Notes: generated by a model not told the origin, from the sequence alone. Positions 45,250 to 54,499 are shown, counted from the stretch's first letter. The stretch is 64,000 bases of DNA from Dokdonella_A sp964582225 (GCA_964582225.1 CAZORA010000007.1:1-64000); one strand, 5' to 3'. Translations and numbers: made by a program.

Positions 45250-45669
45250 TGATCGTCCTCCCGCGCATCGGGCGGCCGGATCGAGCAGCCGCCCGCGCAG
45301 GATCGACGCGCCGCCGCCGTGATCGCCTTGATGCAAGTCAAGTCAGCGGTGAAGCCCATCGTGCCGCGGCAAGCCAACCCGGCAATGCCGTCGCATAGCG
45401 ACCGGGAACATCCGGGCAGGCGGCGTTCGTCTCGCCGCTTCCGCGCGCACCGCGGAGGTCGCAGATGAACGCTTCAGCATCCGGGACGCGCGGTCGCCTC
45501 AGCGCGCGGCGGAGCGAGGCGCCTGTTGTTTTCAGCGATCTAGCGTCGAAAGCCGCCCGCTTCACGGACATGACGAACTGCCTCGGATCTTCCTGGGCTT
45601 TGCAGCCGGCTCTGCGCGCTACCGGAAGGCCGCTAGGCGCGTCGCGCCTCTTCGCGTACACTGCGCTCA
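45250..45669. other. Intergenic region upstream of the cobalamin riboswitch
   Basis: About 420 bp with no convincing gene on either strand. It should hold the promoter of the riboswitch/btuB transcript; TACACT at 45657-45662 is a possible -10 element placed just before the riboswitch start, without a clear -35. Confidence 0.35.
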
Positions 45670-45930
45670 CCACGGGTGTCCCGCGCGCGGCTCTCGCGCA
45701 CGGGGTGAAACGGGAAGCTGGTGCGAGCGCCGACGGTCGAGCCGACCGCCGCCGATCAAGGCCAGCGCTGCCCCCGCAACGGTAAGCGAAGCAAGATGGG
45801 CCATGCGCCACTGCCGGAAACGGCGGGAAGGCGGTCCATCGGATGTGCACTCGCAGCGCGTGATCACCACGCGACAGCGCGTACCCATCATCCGCAAGCC
45901 CGGAGACCGGCCCGCGGCAGGCGCGTTTGC
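45670..45930 (+). promoter_or_regulatory. Cobalamin riboswitch
   Basis: The leader of the BtuB-type gene carries the conserved pieces in order: GGGTGAAACGGGAAGCTGGT (45703-45722), GCTGCCCCCGCAACGGTAAG (about 45767-45786), CACTGCCGG and GGGAAGGCGG (about 45809-45834), and the B12 box AGCCCGGAGACCGGCCCG (45897-45914). These match the adenosylcobalamin riboswitch. A small hairpin ACGGAC / GTCCGT (45959-45977) lies between it and the ribosome site and may belong to the expression platform. Excess cobalamin would repress btuB. Ends are approximate. Confidence 0.93.
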
Positions 45931-46047
45931 GCCATGGCTCCAGGCGTTGCGGCGGGCAACGGACGGGCATGGTCCGTCCCGGTCCGCGCGCGCCCATCTC
46001 GCCTTCCTTGCCTGGTTTCTGCGGGTGTGCAAGTGAAGGAGTGATCC

Positions 46048-47871
46048 ATGCGTTCCGTCCTATTTCTCACCGCGCTCTGCGGCGCGTTCGTCCTGTCGCC
46101 CCTGCGGGCCGAAAAAATCGACCTGCAGCCTACCGTCCAGGTGACCGCCTCGCGGGTCGCCGAAACGGTGGATGAAACCCTCGCCGACGTCAGCATCATC
46201 ACCCGGGCGGACATCGAGCAGAGCGTCGCCCGCGACACCCTCGACCTGCTGCGCCTGCAGCCGGGAATCGACTTTTACCGCACCGGCGGCCCCGGCAACC
46301 AGACCTCGCTGTTCCTGCGTGGCACCAACTCCAACCAAGTGTTGGTGCTGATCGACGGGGTACGCGTGTCCGCCGTCACTACGGGCGCCTTTGCCCTGGA
46401 GCACCTGCCGATCGATGCGATCGAGCGGATCGAGATCGTGCGCGGACCGCGGGCCAGCTACTGGGGTTCGGACGCAATCGGCGGGGTGATTCAGATCTTC
46501 ACCCGTCGCCTCGAAGGTCCGCGCGTCGCGGCCACCTACGGCAGCTACGAAGATGGTTCAGCGAGTGCGGGCTTCGGCCACTGGGACGGCGCCGACGGCT
46601 TCAGCGTGCAGCTCGGTGCGCGCCACGTCGACGGCTTCTCGGCCACCAACCGGGGCATCTGCGCCGGCCCGGAGGATCCGTACTGCATCTGGGATCCGGA
46701 CGATGACGGCTATCGCAACATCAACCTGGTGGCGCGCGGTGCGCGGGCCATCGGCAGTCAGGTCCTGTCCGCGATGTTGTACCGCAGCCAAGGCAAAGTC
46801 GAATTCGATCAGGGCAGCTCGAAGGTGCGCGAGCAGGTCGCCGGCATTTCGCTCGAGGGTGAGCTGGCGGCAAGCTGGAGTCACCGCCTGAATTTGGGCG
46901 ACGCCCGCGAGCATCTGCGCACTCCAGCCTTCGGCGCGGAATATGAAACGCGCCGCCAGAGCTTCCTGTGGCAGAACGAATTCCGCATCGACTCCCGCCA
47001 GCGACTCGTCGCCGGACTCGACTTCGTGCGCGAGCGCGGCCAAACGCTCGACACCTTCGCCGGCGTGGCACGCTACCGACACACGCGCGACAACCGCGCG
47101 CTGTTCGCCGGCTGGCGTGGCGAGTTCGATCACATCGACGCGGAACTTGCCACGCGACGCGACGACAACACGGTGTTCGGCGGCGCCAATACCGGTTCGG
47201 CGGCACTCGGCTGGCACAACGATCGCGGCCTGCGCCTTTACGCGAGTCTCGGCCAGGGTTTCCGCAGCCCGACCATGAACGAACTCTACGACCCCGGCTA
47301 CGGCGGCTGGTTTGCCGGCAACCCGACGCTGCGGCCGGAGCGCTCGCTGAACAGCGAACTGGGGCTGGAAGCGACGTTTTCCGCAAATCAGCGCCTCAAG
47401 TTCAATCTGTACTCGAATCGGGTGTGGAACCTGATCAGCTTCACTGGCCCACAGAACCAGGCCGAAAACATCGCTCACGCGCGCATCGACGGCGCCGAAC
47501 TCGGCTGGATGGCCGAACTCGGAGGCTGGTTCGGCAGTGTCAACTACACCTGGCAACGCGCCCGCGATCGCGACACCGGCATGGCACTTCTGCGTCGCGC
47601 ACGCAACAAGTTCTCGCTTGTGCTGGAGCGGCGATTTCTGGAGCGCCTGAGCCTCGGCGCGGAGGCGCTGTGGATCGACCGCCGGCCTGACGTCGGCGGC
47701 GTCGCGCTGGGCAGCTACGCCCTGCTCAACCTGCGTGCGCGCTGGGACATCGATCACAGCTGGAACCTTGGGTTGCGGCTGGAGAACCTCACCGATCGCG
47801 ACTACGAGTGGGTCCGCGGTTACAATGCATCCGGGCGCGCGGCCCACCTGGAAGTCATCTGGCGTCCGTAA
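46048..47871 (+). CDS. btuB: BtuB-type TonB-dependent cobalamin receptor
   Basis: A 607-residue outer-membrane receptor. Signal peptide MRSVLFLTALCGAFVLSPLRA, a TonB box around TVQVTASR (29-36), plug domain with LRLQPGIDFYRTGGPGNQTS and VRGPRASYWGSDAIGGVIQI, and a 22-strand barrel region ending in the aromatic HLEVIWRP. The plug wording matches BtuB. AAGGAG precedes the ATG. It is controlled by the cobalamin riboswitch just upstream, which supports B12 as the ligand. No BtuCDF or cobalamin synthesis genes are in the window. Confidence 0.92.
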   Translation: MRSVLFLTALCGAFVLSPLRAEKIDLQPTVQVTASRVAETVDETLADVSIITRADIEQSVARDTLDLLRLQPGIDFYRTGGPGNQTSLFLRGTNSNQVLVLIDGVRVSAVTTGAFALEHLPIDAIERIEIVRGPRASYWGSDAIGGVIQIFTRRLEGPRVAATYGSYEDGSASAGFGHWDGADGFSVQLGARHVDGFSATNRGICAGPEDPYCIWDPDDDGYRNINLVARGARAIGSQVLSAMLYRSQGKVEFDQGSSKVREQVAGISLEGELAASWSHRLNLGDAREHLRTPAFGAEYETRRQSFLWQNEFRIDSRQRLVAGLDFVRERGQTLDTFAGVARYRHTRDNRALFAGWRGEFDHIDAELATRRDDNTVFGGANTGSAALGWHNDRGLRLYASLGQGFRSPTMNELYDPGYGGWFAGNPTLRPERSLNSELGLEATFSANQRLKFNLYSNRVWNLISFTGPQNQAENIAHARIDGAELGWMAELGGWFGSVNYTWQRARDRDTGMALLRRARNKFSLVLERRFLERLSLGAEALWIDRRPDVGGVALGSYALLNLRARWDIDHSWNLGLRLENLTDRDYEWVRGYNASGRAAHLEVIWRP

Positions 47872-48023
47872 TTGTGACGTTTTGTGACATCATCTGACGC
47901 GCCGCTCGCACGCCGCCCGCAGTCTGGACAATGCCTGCGGGCGGCGCGTGCTGCCGATCGATAACCGGGGAAGCGCGGCGCGACGGCAGTTCCTAAGGAT
48001 TGGCGCACGCCTGCCACAGATGG

Positions 48024-50414
48024 ATGAGCAAGACGGCCGTGGATGAACCGCGAAGCGGGCAGAACTTGAGCGCGCGAAGTGACCTTCCCTCACGCGTAAA
48101 AGCGGCGTGTGAAGAGCTCCTGACCATTGCCGAGCAGCGCTTCAAACCACTGCTGCGCGAAGTGCTCGACAGCTACGAAAACGCGCTTTTCGGGCTCGCC
48201 GAGAAAGCCGCCGACAACGCGGAGCAGCAGCGGCAGTTCGAAGCTCTGCATCAGATCAAGCTGGGGCGCAAGCAGGTCGAGCCTGGCTTCCTGCAAAGCT
48301 TGGACGAGGATGTGGCTCGTCTGCGCGACGACGCATCACCGGTTGCGCAGGCTGCCCGAAGCCAACCCGAGCTGGACGCCGAGCCGCTGGAGCTGGTCGA
48401 GAGCGAAGAACTGGACGAGGAGCTCGCGCTGCGCGACATCGCCAGTCGAGCCGAAGTTCGGCATAGCGAGGCCCTGTATCTGCTGGCCCACCGCATCGCC
48501 GTGCTCGACGCGGCACCCGTGCTGGCGAACGATGAGCTGCCATTCGGGCCGGCCCGCTTGTGCGACGCATTTCGTGGCGCACTGGCGCCGTGCCGGCTGA
48601 CGGTTGCGGCGCGACTGCTCGCCTATCGCCAGTTCGAGCAGGGCCTGAGCCGGGCGTTGGGCGATTTCTACGCAGCGCTGAACGAGTCGCTGGCGCAGCA
48701 GCGGATTCTGCCCAACCTCAAGTTCCGCAGTGCGAGCTACCGCCGCGCAGCATCCGGCGCTGCCTCCGCGAATGAGACGCCTACCGACGGAACGCCGCCT
48801 GCCGAGATCGATCCGCAGCCCGAAAAAGGCGCGGCAGCGCCCGCTCCGGCGCAATCCGCGGGCCTTTCCGGGACTGCAGCCGCGGTGCTGCGCGCAGCGG
48901 CGGGGCTGCTGCCGAAAGCGCCGTCGAGCCAGGCCGGCATTGCGCCCAGAGCCGCCCCCTCACGCGCCAGCTCCCCCCCGCCGGGCGCAGCGGCCGCTGC
49001 ATCGGAGGCAAGCGACCTGTACCAGAACCTGCTGGGGCTGATCCGCCAGCATCGACAGCTCGATTCAGGCCCCAGCGGAAGCGCGCCTGCGCGTGAGGCG
49101 GCCAGCACCAGCGAGCTGCAGGATCTGCTGGACGGACTGCAGCGGAGCCCCGCCACCGCCGCCGGGGTCGCTCGCCACGACAGCGAATTCCTGAAGAATG
49201 CGCTGCTCGTCAAGCTGCGCCGCACGAGCCCCACCGGACATCCACGCACGCTGGGTGAGTCGGACGCGGACACCGTCGATCTGGTCGGAATGCTGTTCGA
49301 CCACATCGCCAACGAGTTGCAAGAAAGCAACGAAACCCGTTCGCTGCTTTCGCGGCTGCACATCCCCGTGCTGCGCGTAGCGCTCGCGGACCAGACCTTC
49401 TTCACCCGTCAGGACCACCCGGCACGCGAGCTTTTGAATACGATCGGCGAAGCGTCGACGCGCTGGGCCGACGATAGCGATACCGATCTCATCGGCAAGA
49501 TGCAGCGTCTGGTCGATCAGGTGGTCAGCGATTTCAACGGCGACGTCAGCGTCTTCGCCAAGCTGCTCAAGGATCTGACGCAGTACATGCAGACCCTCGC
49601 ACGCCGCGCCGAGCTCTCGGAGCGCCGGCTGATCGAGGCGGCGCGCGGGCGCGATCGCTTCGAGGCCGCGAGCAGCACGGCCAAGGCCGACGTCCAGCGC
49701 ATCCTGAACGAGAGCACGCCCGATCCCTTCGTCAAGACCCTGCTCGAGCGTGCGTGGACCGATGCCCTGGCGCTCAGCGCGCTGCGTCACGGCATCGCCA
49801 GCGACGAGTACCAACGCGCGGTCGACGCCGCCAAGCAGCTTGCCACCGACCGCAGCGCGGCCGCCAGCGACGAAAAACTGCGACAGACTCTGGACAGCGG
49901 ACTACGGCAGATCGGACTGCACAAAGACGACGTCCGTAACGTGTTCGACGGACTGTCCGTGCCGAAGGAGAAGGCCGAGAACGCCGCCGAGAATCTGGAT
50001 GCGGCGCTCGAGGCACACCCGCGCCTGGGCGGACAGACCAAGACTCCGCCTCCCGCGCAGCCGACCGAGTCGATCCCCCTCGGCGAACGCGAAGCCGAAC
50101 AGCTGGCCAGACTGCGCCGCACGCCTTTCGGTACCTGGTTCGAGTTCATTTCCAACCAGCAGGGCGATCGTACGCGACAGAAGCTCGCCTGGTATTCGCC
50201 GGTCAGCGGGCGCTGTCTGTTCGTGAACCAACGTGGCATGCACGCATCGGATCGCACGCTGAATCAGCTGGCGCGTGACATGGTGCGTGAACAGGCGTTC
50301 ATCGTCGAGGAGACCCAGAGCGGCTCCTTCATCGATCGCGCGTTGGCCGTGGTCGCGGCCAAGCTGCGCAAATCGCTGTCGCCCCGGCGACTGGCGAGCG
50401 GTGCACCAGCATGA
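48024..50414 (+). CDS. DUF1631 family protein
   Basis: A 796-residue cytoplasmic protein matching the DUF1631 pattern: N-terminal helices (LTIAEQRFKPLLREVLDSYE), RLTVAARLLAYRQFEQGLSR, a Pro/Ala-rich linker at about 250-345, LLSRLHIPVLRVALADQTFF, FNGDVSVFAKLLKDLTQYMQ and a C-terminal GTWFEFISNQQGDRTRQKLA followed by RCLFVNQRGM. The C-terminal part looks like a PilZ-related fold. Function unknown. The start is uncertain: ATG 48024, GTG 48039 or TTG 48000, all with weak ribosome sites. The stop overlaps the PilZ gene by ATGA, so the two are co-translated. Confidence 0.85.
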   Translation: MSKTAVDEPRSGQNLSARSDLPSRVKAACEELLTIAEQRFKPLLREVLDSYENALFGLAEKAADNAEQQRQFEALHQIKLGRKQVEPGFLQSLDEDVARLRDDASPVAQAARSQPELDAEPLELVESEELDEELALRDIASRAEVRHSEALYLLAHRIAVLDAAPVLANDELPFGPARLCDAFRGALAPCRLTVAARLLAYRQFEQGLSRALGDFYAALNESLAQQRILPNLKFRSASYRRAASGAASANETPTDGTPPAEIDPQPEKGAAAPAPAQSAGLSGTAAAVLRAAAGLLPKAPSSQAGIAPRAAPSRASSPPPGAAAAASEASDLYQNLLGLIRQHRQLDSGPSGSAPAREAASTSELQDLLDGLQRSPATAAGVARHDSEFLKNALLVKLRRTSPTGHPRTLGESDADTVDLVGMLFDHIANELQESNETRSLLSRLHIPVLRVALADQTFFTRQDHPARELLNTIGEASTRWADDSDTDLIGKMQRLVDQVVSDFNGDVSVFAKLLKDLTQYMQTLARRAELSERRLIEAARGRDRFEAASSTAKADVQRILNESTPDPFVKTLLERAWTDALALSALRHGIASDEYQRAVDAAKQLATDRSAAASDEKLRQTLDSGLRQIGLHKDDVRNVFDGLSVPKEKAENAAENLDAALEAHPRLGGQTKTPPPAQPTESIPLGEREAEQLARLRRTPFGTWFEFISNQQGDRTRQKLAWYSPVSGRCLFVNQRGMHASDRTLNQLARDMVREQAFIVEETQSGSFIDRALAVVAAKLRKSLSPRRLASGAPA

Positions 50415-50767
50415 GCGGGCAGCAGCGAAGGCGCGCCGAGCGCAAGCGGCCGACCGTGCCGCTGCAGGTCATCGACGTGATGACCGACGAGCCGATCGGC
50501 CGGGTGGGCGATCTCTCCGCGGAGGGCATGCTGCTGATTTCCGAACGGCCAATCCGCGACGATGCGCTCTATCAGTTCTGCTTCCATCTGCCCGACGCCA
50601 ACGGCACGCTGCACCCGATCGAGGTCGGGGTGCATCAGGCCTGGAGCGGCAAGAGCAATACCGACGGGCGCTGGTGGATCGGTTTCCGCATCATCGACAT
50701 CGGCAGCGACGAACACCGTCGCCTGGTGAAGTGGGTGGCGGCGCCGCAAGCGGCCAGCTTCCGCTGA
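50411..50767 (+). CDS. PilZ domain protein
   Basis: A 118-residue single-domain PilZ protein. The c-di-GMP motifs are both present: RxxxR in RRRAERKR (R7/R11) and the D-x-S-x-x-G in DLSAEGM. It should bind c-di-GMP and act as an effector. The ATG overlaps the stop of the DUF1631 gene (ATGA, 50411-50414), so the two proteins probably work together, perhaps in motility or surface attachment. No membrane segment. Confidence 0.9.
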   Translation: MSGQQRRRAERKRPTVPLQVIDVMTDEPIGRVGDLSAEGMLLISERPIRDDALYQFCFHLPDANGTLHPIEVGVHQAWSGKSNTDGRWWIGFRIIDIGSDEHRRLVKWVAAPQAASFR

Positions 50768-50948
50768 TCGCGCCGCGCGACGACGGTCGATCCGCAACTG
50801 CGCTCGCGAAGTTCCGAACCGGCTCGTCGCGCTTGCGAAGGCGCGCACCCAGCGATTCCCAGGCGTTGAAAGCAAAAGCGCTGGGAGTCGGTCGTCATCG
50901 AAACGCGGAGCGATGACCGCCGGCGCGGAACTTTGCCCGAAGCGGCGA

Positions 50949-51614
50949 TCAGGCGCTCGCCGCAATGCGCTCGGCAGAGGACAAAGGCCGATACGCGCGC
51001 AGGAAGAGGGCAACGGTCGCCGCGATATGCGCGTCCACGTCGGCCGCCGACACCGGCTCACAGCAGCCATACAGCATGCGCGCGTGCAGATCGCCCTTGA
51101 GCAGCGTGAAAAACTGCCGGGCGGCCACGCCGACGTCGGTGATCTCGAGCTGGCCGGAGCGGACGTGCCGATGCAGGAACTCCTCCAGATCACCCTGCAG
51201 GCGCTGCGGGCCGGCCTCCAGAAACAGGCGCACGAGTTTCTGCGAGAGCCCGCCGCCCGCGATCAGCAGTCGATGCAGGGCAACGGCTTCTGGCGTGGTG
51301 ATCAGGGCGAAATACGCGCGCGCGATCGCTTCGAGCTGCAGCGGAAGCGGCTCGTGCTGATCGACATCGAACAGCGTATCCGGCATCTGTTCTTCGCAGT
51401 TCGCGCGAATCGCCTGAGCGAACAGCGTCTCCTTGTCCGTGAAGTGGCTGTACACGGTCAGCTTCGAGACGCCGGCTTCGCTCGCAATCGAGTCCATGCT
51501 GGTCGCCTCGAAACCGGAAAGCGGAAACAGGCGCTTGGCGGCTGCCAGGATCGCAGCACGCTTTTCCGGGTCTTTCGGTCGCCCCGGACCACAATTCTTG
51601 ACGACAAGCGACAC
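50949..51614 (-). CDS. TetR/AcrR family repressor
   Basis: A 221-residue regulator. The N-terminal helix-turn-helix spans about residues 18-62 (ILAAAKRLFPLSGFEATSMD and GVSKLTVYSHFTDKETLF), the ligand domain resembles the AefR-like C-terminal domain. Start GTG at 51614. An inverted repeat at 51642-51673 overlaps its probable promoter, suggesting autorepression. The divergent gene or nearby tolC are possible targets. The ligand is unknown. Confidence 0.92.
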   Translation of the reverse strand: MSLVVKNCGPGRPKDPEKRAAILAAAKRLFPLSGFEATSMDSIASEAGVSKLTVYSHFTDKETLFAQAIRANCEEQMPDTLFDVDQHEPLPLQLEAIARAYFALITTPEAVALHRLLIAGGGLSQKLVRLFLEAGPQRLQGDLEEFLHRHVRSGQLEITDVGVAARQFFTLLKGDLHARMLYGCCEPVSAADVDAHIAATVALFLRAYRPLSSAERIAASA

Positions 51615-51641
51615 GATCGGAACGCTGGACAGGTTGCTGAA

Positions 51642-51673
51642 GGTTCTTTACTATACCACGCAGTACAAGAACC
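51642..51673. promoter_or_regulatory. Putative TetR operator
   Basis: Inverted repeat GGTTCTT ... AAGAACC (arms 51642-51648 and 51667-51673) with inner ACT/AGT symmetry, in an AT-rich patch just upstream of the regulator's GTG. A -10-like TATAGT for the minus strand (51655-51650) lies inside it, so bound repressor would block transcription. Confidence 0.55.
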
Positions 51674-51731
51674 GTTTTTCGCAGCACGCAACCACCGGAC
51701 TGGCTGTTCTCGTCTGGTTTGCGTGACGGCC

Positions 51732-52211
51732 ATGCGCGCTGCCGAGGAGCTCGTTGCACCCATGCAATCGAACGCAAGCCCCTGCCTGCACGCGGGCGAG
51801 GTTTCACCCGCTGCCATGGCCATCGCAAGTCTCGCCCTGCGCCTTGCGCAACGCGCGTTCTCGGCTGCGATCGAAGCCACCGGCGCCCGGGTTCCACTTC
51901 GACAGCAGCGACTGCGCGCCGCTGCGCGAGCCGCCTGGCGAACGCTCTCGGGCGACGAACAACCGCTGCTCTGCCGCTGGCTCGCGCTGCAGCAGCTGGC
52001 GCAGCCCAGCGTAATCGAACTCGACCGGATCGACGCGCGCCTGGCGCGGCGAGTGAAAGAGCTCGGCGGCACCGCTGGCGCGCCACCCGATGACCGACGG
52101 ATATCCGACGTCCGGCCGACACTCGCGGTGCCTGCGGGTTTCGGCAGCTCGCTGCGCACGGAACCGCTCCAGCGCGGAACGCGACGGCCCGATTTGCTCG
52201 CCGCCGGGTGA
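51732..52211 (+). CDS. Hypothetical protein, 159 aa
   Basis: An open frame divergent from the TetR gene, from ATG 51732 (alternative 51762) to 52211. It encodes an Ala/Arg/Leu-rich helical protein (MAIASLALRLAQRAFSAAIE) without signal peptide or recognised domain. The frame extends far upstream opposite tetR, but that part is a shadow. No clear ribosome site. It may be a genuine small gene in the divergent position controlled by TetR, or a GC artefact. Confidence 0.35.
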   Translation: MRAAEELVAPMQSNASPCLHAGEVSPAAMAIASLALRLAQRAFSAAIEATGARVPLRQQRLRAAARAAWRTLSGDEQPLLCRWLALQQLAQPSVIELDRIDARLARRVKELGGTAGAPPDDRRISDVRPTLAVPAGFGSSLRTEPLQRGTRRPDLLAAG

Positions 52212-52257
52212 GTGCCTATCCTTCGCTCCCCTTCAGGCCGCCCCGGAGACGGCAACG

Positions 52258-52917
52258 ATGGCGATGAACTTCGAGCAGGCCAGAATCAACATGGTCGAAA
52301 ACCAGGTGCGGCCCTGGGACGTGACCGACTCGCGCGTCCTGGAGACGCTGGCTGCAGTGCGTCGCGAGAATTTCGTACCCGAGCGTTACCGCACGCTGGC
52401 GTTCGCCGACCTGATGCTGCCGCTCGGCCACGGCGAGGTCATGCTGAAACCGGTGGTCGAAGGACGCCTGCTGCAGGCGCTGGCGCTGGAAGGTGATGAG
52501 AAGGTGCTCGAAATCGGTACCGGCAGCGGGTTTCTCACCGCCTGTCTCGCCCGTCTCGCAGCCAGCGTGACCAGCATCGACATCCATGCGGAGTTCAGCA
52601 AGCTTGCACGCACTCGCCTGGCCGAGGCAGGAACGCGGAACGTACAGATCGAGACCGCCGATGCGTTCGCCGGATACCGCCCCGCAGCGGCGTTCGACGT
52701 GGTCGTCGTGGGCGGTGCGGTGCACGCGGCGAGCGACGCGCTGCGCGAGCTGGTCGCCGCAGACGGACGCCTGTTCGCCTTCGTCGGCACCACCCCGGCA
52801 ATCGAAGCCCGGCTCTACACCCAGGCCACGCCGGCGCGCTGGCAGGAACAGAGCCTCTTCGACACGGATGTACCCTATCTGCGCAACGCCGCACCGCCGA
52901 GGCGCTTCGCACTCTGA
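52258..52917 (+). CDS. Protein-L-isoaspartate O-methyltransferase family protein
   Basis: A 219-residue SAM-dependent methyltransferase of the Pcm family: N-terminus NFEQARINMVENQVRPWDVT, motif I VLEIGTGSGF at 83-92, and VTSIDIHAEFSKLAR. The usual PCMT TISQP/QPYIVA substrate stretch is replaced by LMLPLGHGEVMLKPVVEGR, so repair of isoaspartate is uncertain. The ATG at 52258 has GGAG 9 nt upstream. This Pcm-like gene directly upstream of tolC is an arrangement I recall from other gammaproteobacteria. Confidence 0.85.
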   Translation: MAMNFEQARINMVENQVRPWDVTDSRVLETLAAVRRENFVPERYRTLAFADLMLPLGHGEVMLKPVVEGRLLQALALEGDEKVLEIGTGSGFLTACLARLAASVTSIDIHAEFSKLARTRLAEAGTRNVQIETADAFAGYRPAAAFDVVVVGGAVHAASDALRELVAADGRLFAFVGTTPAIEARLYTQATPARWQEQSLFDTDVPYLRNAAPPRRFAL

Positions 52918-53070
52918 GCCGCCCAACCAATTGCCCATCCACGTCGCTGCCGCGTGAACTATGCTCCGCTGAACGCTCGCTGGAGAACGTGCGGATTCCG
53001 CCGCGATTCATGCGGTCGACGGCATCTTGCTCCGGCGCAGCCCAGGCGGCACAACGCCCAAGGACTTACG

Positions 53071-54456
53071 ATGATTCGCATTAGCCGACTCTCCCTGGCC
53101 CTGGTTCTCGCCCTGGGCCTGCCCGTCGCCCAGGCGGACGATCTGCTCGACATCTACCGGGAAGCACGCGCCGCCGATCCAACCCTGGCCGGCGCCGAGG
53201 CGAGCAAGCTGGCGACCGACGAAGGCGTCGTGCAGGCACGCGCCCAGCTGCTGCCGCAGCTCGGCGCCAGGCTCGACTACACCCACAGCCGTGGCGGAGA
53301 GAATGGCATCGTCATGGCGCCGGACCCACACGACCCCTCGCAGCGCGTCGCCGCCGATGGCCTGACTGCGACGACACACACCCGCTCGATCGGCCTGCAG
53401 CTCAGCCAGAGCCTGGTCGACATCAGTCGCTGGACCTCGCTCAAGGCGAGTCGCTACGCCGCCGATTCCGGCGCGGCCACGCTGGAGGCCGCCCAACAAG
53501 ACCTGCTGGTGCGGGTGGCGAACACCTATTTCGGCGTGCTGAGCGCGATCGACGCGCTCAAGTTCGCCGACGCCAACGAAAAAGCCCTGGCGCGCCAGCT
53601 GGAGCAGGCGCAGCAACGCTTCGAGGTGGGTCTCGCCGCCATCACCGACGTCCACGACGCGCAGGCGCAGCACGACCAGGCAGTGGCCAGCGTAATCGCC
53701 AATCGCAACGCGGTCGACCAGGCACGCGAAGCGGTGCGCCAGCTTACCGACAAGGAACCCGGCGAATTCAAGCGCCTGCGTGATGAGCTGCCGCTGGACC
53801 GCCCCACGCCGGCAAGCCCCGAAGACTGGGTGCAGGTTGCCCTCAAGCAGAACCCGGCGTTGCATGCGGCCTCACTGCAGGTGGACGCCGCCAACACGAA
53901 CATCCGTACGGCGCAGGCGGGGCATCTGCCCACGCTGAGCGCGCAGCTCGGCTACTCGCGCATGCCCACCTGGGGCGACCAGCGCTTCGGCGGCATTGGC
54001 AGCTTTCCACAGTACGCGGGCGATCCGAAATGGGGTAGTTCGATCACGCTGAGCCTCAACGTGCCGATCTTCAGCGGCGGCTTTACCCAGTCGACCGTGC
54101 GTCAGGCCGTGCATAACCGCGACTTCGCGCAGGATCAGTTCGAATTCAACCGACGCCTGGTGGAGGCGACCACCCGCAACAACTATCGCTCGGTCATTGC
54201 CGGCGCGAGCGAGGTCGAAGCCACACGCGCCGCTGTGGTGTCGGCGCAAAGTTCGGTCGAGGCCACCCAAGCCGGCTATGAGGTCGGCACCCGCACGATC
54301 GTCGACCTGCTGATCAGCCAGCAAACTCTGCTCGCGGCGCAGAGCAGCTATTCGGCCGCGCGCCACGCCTTCGTGCTCGACGGACTGCTGCTGAAGCAGG
54401 CGGCCGGGGTGATTGAACTCGGCGACCTCGAAGCAATCAACGCCCTGCTCGAGTAG
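53071..54456 (+). CDS. tolC: TolC family outer-membrane channel
   Basis: A 461-residue outer-membrane efflux protein. Signal peptide MIRISRLSLALVLALGLPVAQA; then the typical start DDLLDIYREARAADPTLAGA and two OEP repeats (QLSQSLVDISRWTSLKASRY; LSLNVPIFSGGFTQSTVRQA) and GTRTIVDLLISQQTLLAAQS. It forms the trimeric exit duct for type I secretion and drug efflux. AAGGA lies 7 nt before the ATG. It follows the Pcm-like gene by 153 bp; no inner-membrane pump is in the window. Confidence 0.95.
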   Translation: MIRISRLSLALVLALGLPVAQADDLLDIYREARAADPTLAGAEASKLATDEGVVQARAQLLPQLGARLDYTHSRGGENGIVMAPDPHDPSQRVAADGLTATTHTRSIGLQLSQSLVDISRWTSLKASRYAADSGAATLEAAQQDLLVRVANTYFGVLSAIDALKFADANEKALARQLEQAQQRFEVGLAAITDVHDAQAQHDQAVASVIANRNAVDQAREAVRQLTDKEPGEFKRLRDELPLDRPTPASPEDWVQVALKQNPALHAASLQVDAANTNIRTAQAGHLPTLSAQLGYSRMPTWGDQRFGGIGSFPQYAGDPKWGSSITLSLNVPIFSGGFTQSTVRQAVHNRDFAQDQFEFNRRLVEATTRNNYRSVIAGASEVEATRAAVVSAQSSVEATQAGYEVGTRTIVDLLISQQTLLAAQSSYSAARHAFVLDGLLLKQAAGVIELGDLEAINALLE

Positions 54457-54462
54457 AACGAC

Positions 54463-54483
54463 GCCTTGCCGCCGCCGCAAGGC
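54463..54483 (+). terminator. Hairpin after tolC
   Basis: GCCTTGC / GCAAGGC with a 7-nt loop, 6 bp after the tolC stop, followed by TTGCTCT. A probable weak terminator between the convergent tolC and waaA. Confidence 0.55.
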
Positions 54484-54499
54484 TTGCTCTCAGCCGCTA

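Noticed and set aside
46048..47871. Siderophore receptor as alternative for the TonB-dependent receptor
   Set aside because: The cobalamin riboswitch directly upstream and the BtuB-like plug favour cobalamin.
50913..51731. Upstream extension of the plus-strand frame ending at 52211
   Set aside because: It is antisense to the TetR coding region; only the part beyond 51732 can be a separate gene.
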